Below are positions 43,139 through 52,006 of a stretch of 64,000 nucleotides of DNA, one piece after another (position 1 is the first letter of the stretch; every line of letters begins with the position of its first letter). Position numbers and translations under genes: made by a program. Under the pieces are notes generated by a model. It saw nothing but the letters and a program-made list of their open reading frames with translations, ran no database searches and was not told where the DNA came from. This DNA comes from Mesorhizobium sp. LMG 17147 (lineage in GTDB: Bacteria; Pseudomonadota; Alphaproteobacteria; Rhizobiales; Rhizobiaceae): contig NZ_JANCTC010000010.1 of NCBI RefSeq assembly GCF_024297145.1, forward strand, positions 117,399 through 181,398, in the 5' to 3' direction.

Positions 43139-44113
43139 CTATGCAGAGCCTGGTAATTTAAGCGCCAGCAATCTCTCTGCTTTCGCCATCACCTCCGGCG
43201 GCGTGACGCTGCGGCCAGGCGCGGCCAGTAGCGTCGATGCGAACGGCCCGCGCGGGCCGGTCAGGCCGGGCTCCGTCGCCAGGAATACAGCCACCGTCGG
43301 CACGCCGAAAGCGCTGGCGAGATGGGTCAGGCCGGTGTCGGCGCCGATGACCAGCGTCGAGCTGCCGATGACGGCGGCGATCTCGGCAAGCGCCGACCTG
43401 GGAACCACCACGGTTTGCGAAACGACGCGGGCGATCGCTTCGGCAACCGCCTGTTCCCGGTCGTTCGACCAGGTGGTGACCGGGGTCATCCCTCGTATCA
43501 CGAGAAGCCTGGCGATTTCGATCCAGTCCGCGACCGGCCATTTCTTGTCCTCGCGGCTGGTGCCGTGCAGCAGGAAGGCTGTCTTTTCGCCGACAAAAGT
43601 CGATTTTCCGGCTGGCGGCACGATTCCCGATTCAAGCCGGGAAAAATCCGGCTCGTAGCCGAGCGCCAGCCCGAACAGGCGTCTCGTGCGCTCGATGGCA
43701 TGCAGGCCGAGCGGCACGGCGTAGCGATGGCCATAAAACAGGCTCGCCGAAGGCTCGCGGGCGCTCGAGCGGTCGAAGCCGGCGATCGGTGCTGCCGCCA
43801 GCCGAGCCACCAGCGCCGATTTCAGCAAGCCTTGTGCATCGAGGACGAGGTCGTAGCGGGACGCGCGCAAGGCGCTGCGCAGGCCGACCACTTCCCGCCA
43901 TGTGCCGGGCTCGAGCAGCTTCCCGCGCCAGCGCCGGATCGCCACGCTGTGGATGGTTTGGATGGCTGGATGCAGCGCCACGATGCCGGCAAAGGCCTCT
44001 TCCACGCACCAGTCGAAGGAAATATCCGGGCGGGCGCGGCGCGCGTCCTCGACCGCCGGAAAGGTGTGGATGACGTCGCCCATCGACGACGTCTTGACGA
44101 TCAGCACCTTCAT
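43139..44113 (-). CDS. waaC: Lipopolysaccharide heptosyltransferase I
   Basis: A 324-residue GT9 glycosyltransferase that adds the first L-glycero-D-manno-heptose to Kdo in the inner LPS core, from ADP-heptose, at the inner membrane's cytosolic face. The N-terminus MKVLIVKTSSMGDVIHTFPA has the conserved Gly-Asp acid/base region. Downstream, SLFYGHRYAVPLGLHAIERT is a WaaC mark, and the C-terminal GADTGLTHLASAFGVPTVAV is the ADP-heptose-binding site. It overlaps the end of waaF by 4 bp and is last in the order hldD-waaF-waaC. Confidence 0.92.
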   Translation of the reverse strand: MKVLIVKTSSMGDVIHTFPAVEDARRARPDISFDWCVEEAFAGIVALHPAIQTIHSVAIRRWRGKLLEPGTWREVVGLRSALRASRYDLVLDAQGLLKSALVARLAAAPIAGFDRSSAREPSASLFYGHRYAVPLGLHAIERTRRLFGLALGYEPDFSRLESGIVPPAGKSTFVGEKTAFLLHGTSREDKKWPVADWIEIARLLVIRGMTPVTTWSNDREQAVAEAIARVVSQTVVVPRSALAEIAAVIGSSTLVIGADTGLTHLASAFGVPTVAVFLATEPGLTGPRGPFASTLLAAPGRSVTPPEVMAKAERLLALKLPGSA

Positions 44114-45117
44114 GCGGCGGCCGGCATTTCCAGCAGCCGCTCCGCCGCCGCCACGACGCGTTCGACCTCCAACGTCTTCAGGCAGTTGAGATGACCGAGC
44201 GGGCAGATTTTTTTGTGGCAAGGCGAACAGGACAGGCCGAGCCAGACCAGTTCGCGGCGTTCGGCGAGCGGCGGCGTGTTGTCGGGCGAGGTCGAGCCGT
44301 AGACGGCGACGACCGGCGTGCCGACGGCGGCGGCGACATGCATCAGCCCGCTGTCGTTGGAGACGGCGAACCTCGCCGCGGCGATCAGGTCGATGGCATC
44401 CTCCAGCCGCGTCTGGCCGGCAAGGTCGGAGGCGCCCGGCGCCAGCGCCGCGATTTCAGCCGTCACCTCGGCGTCGTTCTTCGATCCGAACAGCGCGACG
44501 CCAAACCCTTTCGCCATCATCTCGCGGGCAAGGCCGGCATAGTGTTCGCTCGGCCAGCGCTTGGCCGGGCCGAATTCTGCGCCGGGCATCAGCGCCACGA
44601 ATTTCCCCGCCGTCAGCCCGAAACGGCTGAGCAGTGCCGCCTGGCTGGCTTGATCGACAGCGAGCTTCGGCGCCTGGAAGGCGCCGCCGCGGGCAAGGCT
44701 GAAATAGGCCTGCGCGGTGCGCCGTTTCAGGCGATCGGGCAACGGCACGATGTCGGTCAGCAGCCCGTAGCGCATTTCCTTGAGATGGCCGACACGGCGC
44801 GGAATGCCGGCAAAGAACGGGATCAGCGCCGACTTCCAGCTTCCCGGTAGGACAAAGGCCATGTCGTAGCGGCCGCGCAGCAGGCGGCCGAAGCGCCTTC
44901 GGACGCGGAATTCGAACGCGCCGGATGGCAGCGGCAGGTCGATCTGCTGGCGGATTTCGGGCATGCGCTTGACCAGCGGTGCTGCCCACGCCGGCGCCAG
45001 CACGTCGATGGCGGCGTTCGGATGAAGCTCCCTCAGCGCCTGGAACAGGCACTGCGCCATCACCATGTCGCCCACCCAGCGTGGGCCGATCACGAGGATC
45101 GTTGGGCTTTCAGCCAT
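44110..45117 (-). CDS. waaF: Lipopolysaccharide heptosyltransferase II
   Basis: A 335-residue GT9 transferase that adds the second heptose. The N-terminus ILVIGPRWVGDMVMAQCLFQ, the acceptor/donor region LMPGAEFGPAKRWPSEHYAG and NDSGLMHVAAAVGTPVVAVY, and the WaaF-specific cysteine pattern (GLSCSPCHKKICPLGHLNC) are present. The start overlaps the hldD stop by 28 bp and its stop overlaps the waaC start by 4 bp, so the three are one operon with translational coupling. Confidence 0.95.
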   Translation of the reverse strand: MAESPTILVIGPRWVGDMVMAQCLFQALRELHPNAAIDVLAPAWAAPLVKRMPEIRQQIDLPLPSGAFEFRVRRRFGRLLRGRYDMAFVLPGSWKSALIPFFAGIPRRVGHLKEMRYGLLTDIVPLPDRLKRRTAQAYFSLARGGAFQAPKLAVDQASQAALLSRFGLTAGKFVALMPGAEFGPAKRWPSEHYAGLAREMMAKGFGVALFGSKNDAEVTAEIAALAPGASDLAGQTRLEDAIDLIAAARFAVSNDSGLMHVAAAVGTPVVAVYGSTSPDNTPPLAERRELVWLGLSCSPCHKKICPLGHLNCLKTLEVERVVAAAERLLEMPAAA

Positions 45118-46040
45118 TCGACATAGTCTCTGACGCCGGTTTCCACTGTGCGGAACTGGCCATTGTAACCGGCTGCGCGCAAGCGGGACATATCAGCTTG
45201 CGTAAAGCTCTGGTAGCTGCCCTTGAGGTGGTCGGGAAACTCGATGAACTCGATCTGGCCCTTGCCGAGCGTATCGATCACCGTTTCGGCAATGGCGCGA
45301 AACGGCTGGGCCTTGCCGGTACCGCAGTTGAAGATGCCGCTAGAACCGCGTTTCCACAGCCACAGATTGACGTCGGCGACATCGCCGACATGGATGAAGT
45401 CGCGGCTCTGCTCGCCGGGCCCGAAACCGCCATAGGCGCCGAACAGCTTGGGGTTTTCGCCGCGTTCGACCTGGTTGAACAAATGGAAGGCGACAGAGGC
45501 CATGGCGCCCTTATGCGCCTCGCGCGGACCGTAGACGTTGAAATAACGCAGGCCCGCGACCGGCGAATGGTCGGTATCGAAAACGGTGCGGCGGACATAG
45601 TCGTCGAACAGCTTTTTCGAATAGGCATAGACGTTCAGCGGCCGCTCGCATTCCGGCTCCTCGCGAAACTCGGCGCCGCCGCCATAGACCGAAGCGGACG
45701 AGGCATAGAGGAAGGGTACGCGCAGGGCCAGGCAGGCGTGCAGCAGGTGCTTCGAATAGGTGTAGTTGACCTCCATCATGAACTTGCCGTTCCATTCGGT
45801 GGTGGTCGAGCAGGCACCCTGGTGGAAAACCGCCTCGATGCGGCCGAGGTCACCGGCCTCCATCCGCGCCAGAAAGTCGTCCTTGTCGAGATAGTCGGCG
45901 ATCTCGAGGTCGGCGAGATTGGCGATCTTGTGGCCGTCGGTGAGGTCGTCGACGACGAGGATGTCGCTGAAACCGTCGGCGTTGAGCGCGGCGACGATGT
46001 TGGAACCGATCATGCCGGCGCCGCCCGTGACGATGATCAT
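45090..46040 (-). CDS. hldD: ADP-glyceromanno-heptose 6-epimerase
   Basis: A 316-residue extended-SDR enzyme that converts ADP-D-glycero-D-manno-heptose to the L-glycero form. It has the NADP-binding motif IIVTGGAGMIGSNIVAALNA, VFHQGACSTTTEWNGKFMME (an HldD signature), LYASSASVYGGGAEF and NVYAYSKKLFDDYVR with the catalytic Tyr and Lys. It starts the minus-strand operon hldD-waaF-waaC. The divergent LysE-type gene starts 168 bp away. The start at 46040 is standard for the family. Confidence 0.96.
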   Translation of the reverse strand: MIIVTGGAGMIGSNIVAALNADGFSDILVVDDLTDGHKIANLADLEIADYLDKDDFLARMEAGDLGRIEAVFHQGACSTTTEWNGKFMMEVNYTYSKHLLHACLALRVPFLYASSASVYGGGAEFREEPECERPLNVYAYSKKLFDDYVRRTVFDTDHSPVAGLRYFNVYGPREAHKGAMASVAFHLFNQVERGENPKLFGAYGGFGPGEQSRDFIHVGDVADVNLWLWKRGSSGIFNCGTGKAQPFRAIAETVIDTLGKGQIEFIEFPDHLKGSYQSFTQADMSRLRAAGYNGQFRTVETGVRDYVEWLKAQRSS

Positions 46041-46208
46041 ATTAGTACGCCCTGACTTGCCGTTGCTTGCCGATTCCGGCCCTTATAGGGGAGGCCGGCA
46101 GGCCTGTCGATAAAGCAGGTGGCGGGGCGGTTGGATGAGCGCCACAGTGCCGCCGCAAACGTCACGTTTCAGTCGGCCTGCCGGCCAACCGGCGACAGGA
46201 GCAAGGTA

Positions 46209-46841
46209 ATGCCGTCAACCGAACTGCTTGTCGCCTTTTTCGCCACCACGGCGATCTTCGCCTATATCCCCGGCCCCGCCATGCTCTATGCCGCTGCGCA
46301 AACCATGGCGCGCGGCCGCTGGTCCGGCCTGATGGCGGCGCTCGGCATCCATCTTGGCGGCTACGTTCATGTCTTCGCCGCCGCTGTCGGCCTGTCGGTG
46401 CTTTTCCATGCCGTGCCGGTGCTTTACATGGCGGTCAAGCTGGTCGGTGCGCTGTATCTGATCTGGCTCGGTGTTTCGCTGTTTCGCGCCAAGGCGCAAG
46501 GCGACGTTGTCTTGCCGGGAATTCAGCCGAAATCTGCCCGCCGCGCCTTTTTCGAGAGCGTTGCCGTCGAGGTGCTCAACCCCAAGACGGCGATTTTCTT
46601 CATGGCGTTCCTGCCGCAGTTCATCGATGCCTCGGCGGCGTTTCCGGTGTGGCTGCAGTTCGTCGTGCTTGGAACGATCGTCAATTTGATGTTCTCGTCG
46701 GCCGACATTGTTTGCGTGGTGCTGGCCGGCGCAGTGATCGCCAGGCTGCGGCAGTCGAGCCGGGCGCAGCGCCTGATGCGGCGCGCCGGCGGTGCGGTGC
46801 TTGTCGGACTGGGCGTGCATGTCGCGTTGCAGAAAAGCTGA
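46209..46841 (+). CDS. LysE/RhtB-type amino-acid exporter
   Basis: A 210-residue membrane protein with five to six helices: LLVAFFATTAIFAYIPGPAM, the motif PGPAMLYAAAQTMARGRWSG, then IHLGGYVHVFAAAVGLSVLF, KLVGALYLIWLGVSLFRAKA and NPKTAIFFMAFLPQFIDASA. It is a typical LysE-superfamily efflux carrier for amino acids or derivatives. It lies between hldD and hldE, which looks like an insertion into the heptose block without a functional link. Start at 46209, with AAGG upstream. Confidence 0.9.
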   Translation: MPSTELLVAFFATTAIFAYIPGPAMLYAAAQTMARGRWSGLMAALGIHLGGYVHVFAAAVGLSVLFHAVPVLYMAVKLVGALYLIWLGVSLFRAKAQGDVVLPGIQPKSARRAFFESVAVEVLNPKTAIFFMAFLPQFIDASAAFPVWLQFVVLGTIVNLMFSSADIVCVVLAGAVIARLRQSSRAQRLMRRAGGAVLVGLGVHVALQKS

Positions 46842-46980
46842 CGCATTGCCTCGCCGCCGCGATCGGTCGAAGGCCTGCCGTTGCGTCGGCTGAAATTGCG
46901 GTATATCGGCATCGCCATGAACGGCCGGCCCTGCCAATCGAATTCCCCGTCACCGAAAATCGGCTCTCCCACGCATTGAC

Positions 46981-48459
46981 ATGATCAAGCTGCCTTCTCC
47001 CGAACCTCTTCACCGCGCCATTTCGCGCTTCGGCAGCGCCACCGTGCTGGTGGTCGGCGATTTCATCCTCGACCGTTTCGTCAACGGCGTGATCGAGCGC
47101 ATTTCGCCGGAAGCGCCGATCCCCGTGCTGCACGGGCGCGGCGAAACGCTGGCGATGGGCGGCGCCGGCAATGTCGTCGCCAATATCGTTTCGCTTGGCG
47201 CTGCCGTCATACCGGTCTCGGTGATCGGCGCCGACGAGGCCGGCAAGAACCTCATGCGCATGCTCGGCGAATTTAGCGTCGACACCGGCGGGCTGGCGCA
47301 GGATGCCGATCGCATGACGTCGTCCAAAAGCCGCTTCAGCGCGCTCAACCAGCAGGTGCTGCGTTTCGACGAAGAGGAAATCAAGCCGCTGGGCGATGCC
47401 GAGCGCGCGACATTGGTCGGGCATTTTCGCGAAGCGCTGGCGCGCGCCGATATCGTCATCCTGTCCGACTATGGCAAGGGCGTGCTGCTCGACGGCGTCG
47501 CCGGCGAGCTGATCTCGATCTGCCGGGAAGCGGGCAAGCCGGTGCTGGTCGATCCGAAGGGCAGCGACTATGCGCGTTATGCCGGCGCGACGGCAATCAC
47601 GCCCAACCGCAAGGAACTCGGCGAGGCGGTCGGCCGCGCAGTGTTTGCCGATGACGAGATCGAGGCGGCGGCGCGCCAGCTGATTTCGGCGCACGGTTTC
47701 GCTTTCGTCGTCGCGACGCGCAGCGAAAAGGGCATGAGTGTCGTCGGTGCGGACGACGCCCGCCATATCGCCACGCAGGCGCGCGAAGTGTTCGACGTTT
47801 CGGGCGCCGGCGACACGGTAATCGCGACCTTCGCGCTGGCTCTTGCAGCAGGGGCTGATCGTGTCATGGCCGGATCGATCGCCAACGCCGCTGGCGGCGT
47901 CGTCGTCGGCAAGCGCGGCACCGCGCGGCTGACGATCGAGGAACTCACCGGTGCGCTGTTTCGCTCGCATGGTCCGGTCGCCCACAAGGACGCGATCCTC
48001 GATGCCGCCGCCGCGGCGCGGCTGGTGGCTGCGTGGAAGGACGAGGGCTTGAGCGTGGGCTTCACCAATGGCTGTTTCGACATCCTGCATGCCGGCCATG
48101 TCAGCCTGTTGCATGCGGCGCGCAGCCAGTGCGACCGGCTGGTGCTCGGCCTCAACAGCGATGCCTCGGTGCGCCGGCTGAAAGGGCCGGGACGCCCGGT
48201 CAACGACCAGCATGACCGGGCCTGCGTGCTTGCAGCACTTGCCTCGGTCGACGCCGTCGTCATCTTCGAGGAGGATACGCCGCTTTCACTGATCGAGGCG
48301 CTGAGCCCGGACATACTGGTCAAGGGCGCTGACTATACGGTCGATCAGGTGGTTGGCGCCGATGTCGTGCAGAAGGCCGGCGGGCGCGTCGTACTGGTCG
48401 ATCTCGTCGCCGGCAAGAGCACGACCGGCACCATCGGCAGATTGCGCGCCGGGAACTGA
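46981..48459 (+). CDS. hldE: Bifunctional heptose-7-phosphate kinase / heptose-1-phosphate adenylyltransferase
   Basis: A 492-residue fusion enzyme. The N-terminal PfkB-type kinase domain (1 to about 320) has VLVVGDFILDRFVNGVIERI, LHGRGETLAMGGAGNVVANI and the catalytic FDVSGAGDTVIATFALALAA; the C-terminal cytidylyltransferase-like domain has VGFTNGCFDILHAGHVSLLH and LGLNSDASVRRLKGPGRPVN. It makes D-glycero-beta-D-manno-heptose 1,7-bisphosphate and later ADP-heptose. It is followed by gmhA after 7 bp. The dephosphorylation between both steps (GmhB) is not coded in the window. Confidence 0.96.
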   Translation: MIKLPSPEPLHRAISRFGSATVLVVGDFILDRFVNGVIERISPEAPIPVLHGRGETLAMGGAGNVVANIVSLGAAVIPVSVIGADEAGKNLMRMLGEFSVDTGGLAQDADRMTSSKSRFSALNQQVLRFDEEEIKPLGDAERATLVGHFREALARADIVILSDYGKGVLLDGVAGELISICREAGKPVLVDPKGSDYARYAGATAITPNRKELGEAVGRAVFADDEIEAAARQLISAHGFAFVVATRSEKGMSVVGADDARHIATQAREVFDVSGAGDTVIATFALALAAGADRVMAGSIANAAGGVVVGKRGTARLTIEELTGALFRSHGPVAHKDAILDAAAAARLVAAWKDEGLSVGFTNGCFDILHAGHVSLLHAARSQCDRLVLGLNSDASVRRLKGPGRPVNDQHDRACVLAALASVDAVVIFEEDTPLSLIEALSPDILVKGADYTVDQVVGADVVQKAGGRVVLVDLVAGKSTTGTIGRLRAGN

Positions 48460-48466
48460 GGGTTTC

Positions 48467-49042
48467 ATGTCCGAACTGAACGATTACCTGGCCCGCTCGG
48501 CGGCCGCGATTTCGGCGATGATCGAGCGCGACCTGACCAGCGAGATGGAGCGGGCGGTCAGCGCCGTCGTCGCCGCGCTTTCGCAGGGCAAGGCGCTGCT
48601 GATAGCCGGCAATGGTGGTTCGGCCAGCGACGCCATCCATATCGCCGGCGAGCTGGTCGGCCGCTTCCTAAGGGAGCGCAAGGCCTACAACGTCATAGCG
48701 CTGCCGGCCAACGCGGCGGTGCTGACCGCCTGGGGCAATGATTACGGCTTCGACACGGTGTTTGCGCGCCAGGTCGAGGCGCATGGTTCGGCAGGCGCCG
48801 TGCTGCTCGCCATCTCGACCAGCGGCAATTCGCCAAGCATCCTCGCCGCCGCCCAGCAAGCGCGCATGATGGGCATGACGGTGGTCAGCCTGACCGGCGA
48901 CACCGGCGGCAAGCTGAAGCCGCTCTCCGACATCCTGCTCAACGTACCCTCGACCTCGACGCCGATCATCCAGCAGGGGCATTTGTGCCTTTACCACCAT
49001 CTCTGCGAACTGGTCGAAACGCGCCTCTGCGACGCAGGGTGA
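48467..49042 (+). CDS. gmhA: Phosphoheptose isomerase
   Basis: A 191-residue SIS-domain protein that makes D-glycero-D-manno-heptose 7-phosphate from sedoheptulose 7-phosphate, the first step of ADP-heptose synthesis. The active-site loop GNGGSASDAIHIAGELVGRF, the ISTSGNSPSILAAAQQARMM phosphate loop and the C-terminal PSTSTPIIQQGHLCLYHHLC (with catalytic Glu and His) are present. It starts 7 bp after hldE; the two are one operon. Confidence 0.95.
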   Translation: MSELNDYLARSAAAISAMIERDLTSEMERAVSAVVAALSQGKALLIAGNGGSASDAIHIAGELVGRFLRERKAYNVIALPANAAVLTAWGNDYGFDTVFARQVEAHGSAGAVLLAISTSGNSPSILAAAQQARMMGMTVVSLTGDTGGKLKPLSDILLNVPSTSTPIIQQGHLCLYHHLCELVETRLCDAG

Positions 49043-49072
49043 TTGCGCCAGGCCGGTAGAGGCCGTCTGTCA

Positions 49073-49140
49073 ACGGGGAGAGGTAGCCGCAACGCTGGCG
49101 ACCCCTCTCCCCGTCCTTCACGGGGAGGGTAAGGGTGAGG
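49073..49140. repeat. Palindromic repeat after gmhA
   Basis: ACGGGGAGAGG (49073-49083) is the reverse complement of CCTCTCCCCGT (49104-49114), and the latter also pairs with ACGGGGAGGG (49120-49129). It ends GTAAGGGTGAGGG. The same CTCCCCGT/ACGGGGAG core is found at 52.8-53.0 kb. It could help 3'-end formation of hldE-gmhA. Confidence 0.75.
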
Positions 49141-49221
49141 GCAGCGCCAGTCTGTAGCTATTATTATTTGACGCATAGCCACATTTTGTTCTTGCTTTGT
49201 GCCGGCAGCTATGCTACTAAT

Positions 49222-49275
49222 TCAACTACGGTGATGATTCTCACCGACGATCCGCCCGCCGAGGCGGGTTTTTTG
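49222..49275 (+). ncRNA. Candidate short RNA between gmhA and lrp
   Basis: A promoter-like pair TTGTTC (49186-49191) and TATGCT (49210-49215), 18 bases apart, lies before two hairpins. CGGTGA-TGATTC-TCACCG is at 49229-49246, and a terminator with CCCGCC/GGCGGG is at 49255-49268 with six T. The predicted transcript is about 53 nt. It could be an independent sRNA or just the terminator of hldE-gmhA preceded by another hairpin. No known family is recognised. Confidence 0.45.
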
Positions 49276-49306
49276 TTTCCGGGTTTTGTTTCTCGGGCGC
49301 TTTGCC

Positions 49307-49783
49307 TCAAGCCGAAAACGCCACTAGCCCTTCGTCCTTGACCCGGCGGATGGTCAGCGCGGTTCTCACCGTATCGACATTGGGGGCCGAGGCCAGTTCC
49401 TCGATGACGAAGGTCTGGAAGGTGCCGAGATCGCTCGCCACGCAATGCAGCAGGAAATCGGATTCCCCCGACACCATCCAGGCATCGCGCACGATCGGCC
49501 AGCCGCGGGTGCGCTCGGCGAAGGTCTTGAGCTCGGCGTCGGCCTGGTGATGCAGGCCGATCAGGCAGAAGGCGACGACGTCGAGGCCGAGTGCCGGAGC
49601 GTTGAGCAGGGCACGGTAGCCGCGGATGATGCCGGCCTCTTCCAGCCGCCGGACGCGGCGCAGGCACGGCGGCGCCGAAATGCCGACCCGGCTCGACAGT
49701 TCGACATTGGTCATGCGTCCGTCCTGCTGAAGCTCGCGCAGGATCTTCCAGTCGATGGCATCGAGATCGGCCTTGATCGGCAT
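49307..49783 (-). CDS. Lrp/AsnC family transcriptional regulator
   Basis: A 158-residue protein: winged helix LDAIDWKILRELQQDGRMTN then VELSSRVGISAPPCLRRVRR (recognition helix), a linker, and the RAM effector domain with GYRALLNAPALGLDVVAFCL, AWMVSGESDFLLHCVASDLG and NVDTVRTALTIRRVK. It senses amino acids in relatives. It is divergent from trxB by 254 bp. The block lrp-trxB-lsrB is conserved in rhizobia. Confidence 0.94.
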   Translation of the reverse strand: MPIKADLDAIDWKILRELQQDGRMTNVELSSRVGISAPPCLRRVRRLEEAGIIRGYRALLNAPALGLDVVAFCLIGLHHQADAELKTFAERTRGWPIVRDAWMVSGESDFLLHCVASDLGTFQTFVIEELASAPNVDTVRTALTIRRVKDEGLVAFSA

Positions 49784-50037
49784 GGCGGCTTCCGTGGTGA
49801 CGCGAAAGAATCTTTCGCGACTTTGTAGTTAAACGACTTTGCTGTCTATTCCATCCGCTGGATCGAGGATTTTCGCATCATCTTGCTGCGGTTGCTTGTC
49901 GCCGTCGCCGGCGCCGAAGCTTTCCGGGGACGAACGGCAACTTGCCTTGCTGGCGTCGCAGGCAACACTTACATTACGCGCAACAATCGACGAGAGTTCA
50001 TGCCACAATCCATGGCTGCTCCCCGCAGAGGCTTTTC

Positions 50038-51012
50038 ATGATCACCAAGCACGCGCCTGTTCTCATCATCGGCTCCGGCCCCGCCGGCTATACGGCGGCA
50101 ATCTATGCTGCCCGCGCCATGCTCAAGCCAATGCTGGTCGCCGGCCTGCAGCAGGGCGGGCAACTGATGATCACCACCGACGTCGAAAACTATCCGGGCT
50201 TCGCCGAACCGATCCAGGGTCCATGGCTGATGAGCGAGATGCTCAGGCAGGCCGAGCATGTCGGCACCGACATCGTCAACGACATCATCACCGAGGTCGA
50301 CCTCAACGTGCGGCCGTTCCGCGCCAAGGGCGATTCCGGCACGATCTATACCGCCGACGCGCTGATCATCGCCACCGGCGCGCAGGCGAAATGGCTGGGC
50401 ATTCCGAGCGAACAGACCTTCATGGGTTTTGGCGTCTCCGCCTGCGCCACTTGCGACGGCTTCTTCTATCGCGGCAAGGATGTCGCGGTGATCGGCGGCG
50501 GCAATTCGGCTGTGGAGGAAGCGCTCTATCTCTCCAACCTGGCCAAGAGCGTCACCGTTATCCACAGGCGCAGCGATTTCCGCGCCGAGCGCATCCTGCG
50601 CGAGCGGCTGCTGCAGAAAGACAATGTCCGCATCATCTGGGACACGGTGGTCGACGAGATCACCGGCCGGCCCGGCAAGGCGCCGCTGCCGCCGTCGGTC
50701 GAAGGGCTGAAGCTGCGCAACGTGGTGACCGGGCAGGAGATGCATCTGGTGGTCGACGGCGTGTTCGTGGCGATCGGCCACGCGCCGGCGGTCGAGCTGT
50801 TTGCCGGCAAGCTGAAGCAGAAGCCGAACGGCTATCTGTGGACGGCGCCGGATTCGACCCGCACCGATATGCCGGGTGTGTTCGCCGCCGGCGACGTGAC
50901 CGACGACATCTACCGGCAGGCGGTGACGGCGGCCGGCCTCGGCTGCATGGCCGCGCTCGAAGCGGAAAAATATCTGGCGGGGATCGAGGTTCACCGGGAA
51001 GCGGCGGAGTGA
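50038..51012 (+). CDS. trxB: Thioredoxin-disulfide reductase
   Basis: A 324-residue flavoenzyme that reduces thioredoxin with NADPH. The FAD motif IIGSGPAGYTAAIYAARA (10-27), the redox-active CATC (136-139, followed by DGFF), the NADPH motif VAVIGGGNSAVEEALYLSNL and the C-terminal FAD motif FAAGDVTDDIYRQAVTAAGL are all present. Start at 50038 after AGAGG. LsrB, 97 bp downstream on the same strand, is a redox-linked regulator in relatives, a fitting neighbour. Confidence 0.97.
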   Translation: MITKHAPVLIIGSGPAGYTAAIYAARAMLKPMLVAGLQQGGQLMITTDVENYPGFAEPIQGPWLMSEMLRQAEHVGTDIVNDIITEVDLNVRPFRAKGDSGTIYTADALIIATGAQAKWLGIPSEQTFMGFGVSACATCDGFFYRGKDVAVIGGGNSAVEEALYLSNLAKSVTVIHRRSDFRAERILRERLLQKDNVRIIWDTVVDEITGRPGKAPLPPSVEGLKLRNVVTGQEMHLVVDGVFVAIGHAPAVELFAGKLKQKPNGYLWTAPDSTRTDMPGVFAAGDVTDDIYRQAVTAAGLGCMAALEAEKYLAGIEVHREAAE

Positions 51013-51109
51013 TTGTTGAACAAGCGGCTGAGAAAAGCCGCGCAAAAGCCTGATTTTTCATTCAGACGCCAAAACAGGCGGACGCCAGAAAACAGGACGA
51101 GGGGAAATC

Positions 51110-52006
51110 ATGGCGTTGGATTGGGACAAGCTACGCGTGTTTCACGCCGCAGCGGAAGCGGGGTCGTTCACCCACGCCGCGGAAACACTGCATTTGTCGC
51201 AATCGGCGATCTCGCGGCAGGTCAGCGCGCTCGAGCATGACGTCGGCGTACCGTTGTTCAATCGCCATGCCCGCGGCCTGGTGCTGACCGAGCAGGGCGA
51301 GATGCTGTTCCGCACGGCACACGACGTGCTGATGAAGCTTGAAACCATCAAATCGCGGCTGACCGAAACCAAGGACAGGCCCTCCGGCGTGCTCAGGGTG
51401 ACGACCACGGTCGGCCTCGGCGCCGGCTGGCTGACCGAGCGCGTGCAGGAATTCATTGAGCTCTATCCCGAGGTCAGCCTGCAGCTCATCCTGGCCAATG
51501 AGGAGCTCGATCTCACCATGCGCCAGGCCGACTGCGCCATCAGGCTGCGCCAGCCGCAGCAGCCGGACCTCATCCAGCGCCGCCTGTTCACCGTGCATTT
51601 CCATCTCTACGCGGCGCCCTCCTATGTGAATAAATACGGCAAGCCGAATTCGATCGCCGAGCTGAAGGCCCATCGCATCGTCACCTTCGGCGTCCCGGTG
51701 CCGGCGCATCTGTCGGAACTGAACTGGCTGGAGACGGTCGGCGATTTCGAAGGCGGGCAAAGGGTGCCGACGCTGCAGATCAACGACATACTGTCGATCA
51801 AGCGGGCGGTGCAGGGCGGCGCCGGCATCGCCATGCTGCCGGATTATGTGGTCAGCAAGGATTCCGGGCTGGTGCAGTTGTTGCCCGAAACCGAAGTGCC
51901 GTCCTTCGATACCTATTTCGCCTATCCCGACGCGATGAAGAACCAGGCGAAGCTGCATGTCTTCCGCGATTTCATCATCGCCAAGGCGCGCAGCTGGTCG
52001 TTTTAG
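51110..52006 (+). CDS. lsrB: LysR-type regulator LsrB/VtlR
   Basis: A 298-residue LysR protein. The N-terminal MALDWDKLRVFHAAAEAGSF, with HAAETLHLSQSAISRQVSAL, is nearly fixed among LsrB/VtlR proteins; the effector part has GVLRVTTTVGLGAGWLTERV and QADCAIRLRQPQQPDLIQRR. In Sinorhizobium LsrB affects symbiosis, LPS and redox balance; in Brucella and Agrobacterium VtlR activates AbcR-type sRNA genes. The position after trxB supports the assignment. An AbcR-like sRNA candidate lies 1.9 kb downstream. Confidence 0.92.
   Translation: MALDWDKLRVFHAAAEAGSFTHAAETLHLSQSAISRQVSALEHDVGVPLFNRHARGLVLTEQGEMLFRTAHDVLMKLETIKSRLTETKDRPSGVLRVTTTVGLGAGWLTERVQEFIELYPEVSLQLILANEELDLTMRQADCAIRLRQPQQPDLIQRRLFTVHFHLYAAPSYVNKYGKPNSIAELKAHRIVTFGVPVPAHLSELNWLETVGDFEGGQRVPTLQINDILSIKRAVQGGAGIAMLPDYVVSKDSGLVQLLPETEVPSFDTYFAYPDAMKNQAKLHVFRDFIIAKARSWSF

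Noticed and set aside
46681..48213. Minus-strand open frame (510 codons) opposite hldE
   Set aside because: Shadow of hldE; translation shows no recognised motif.
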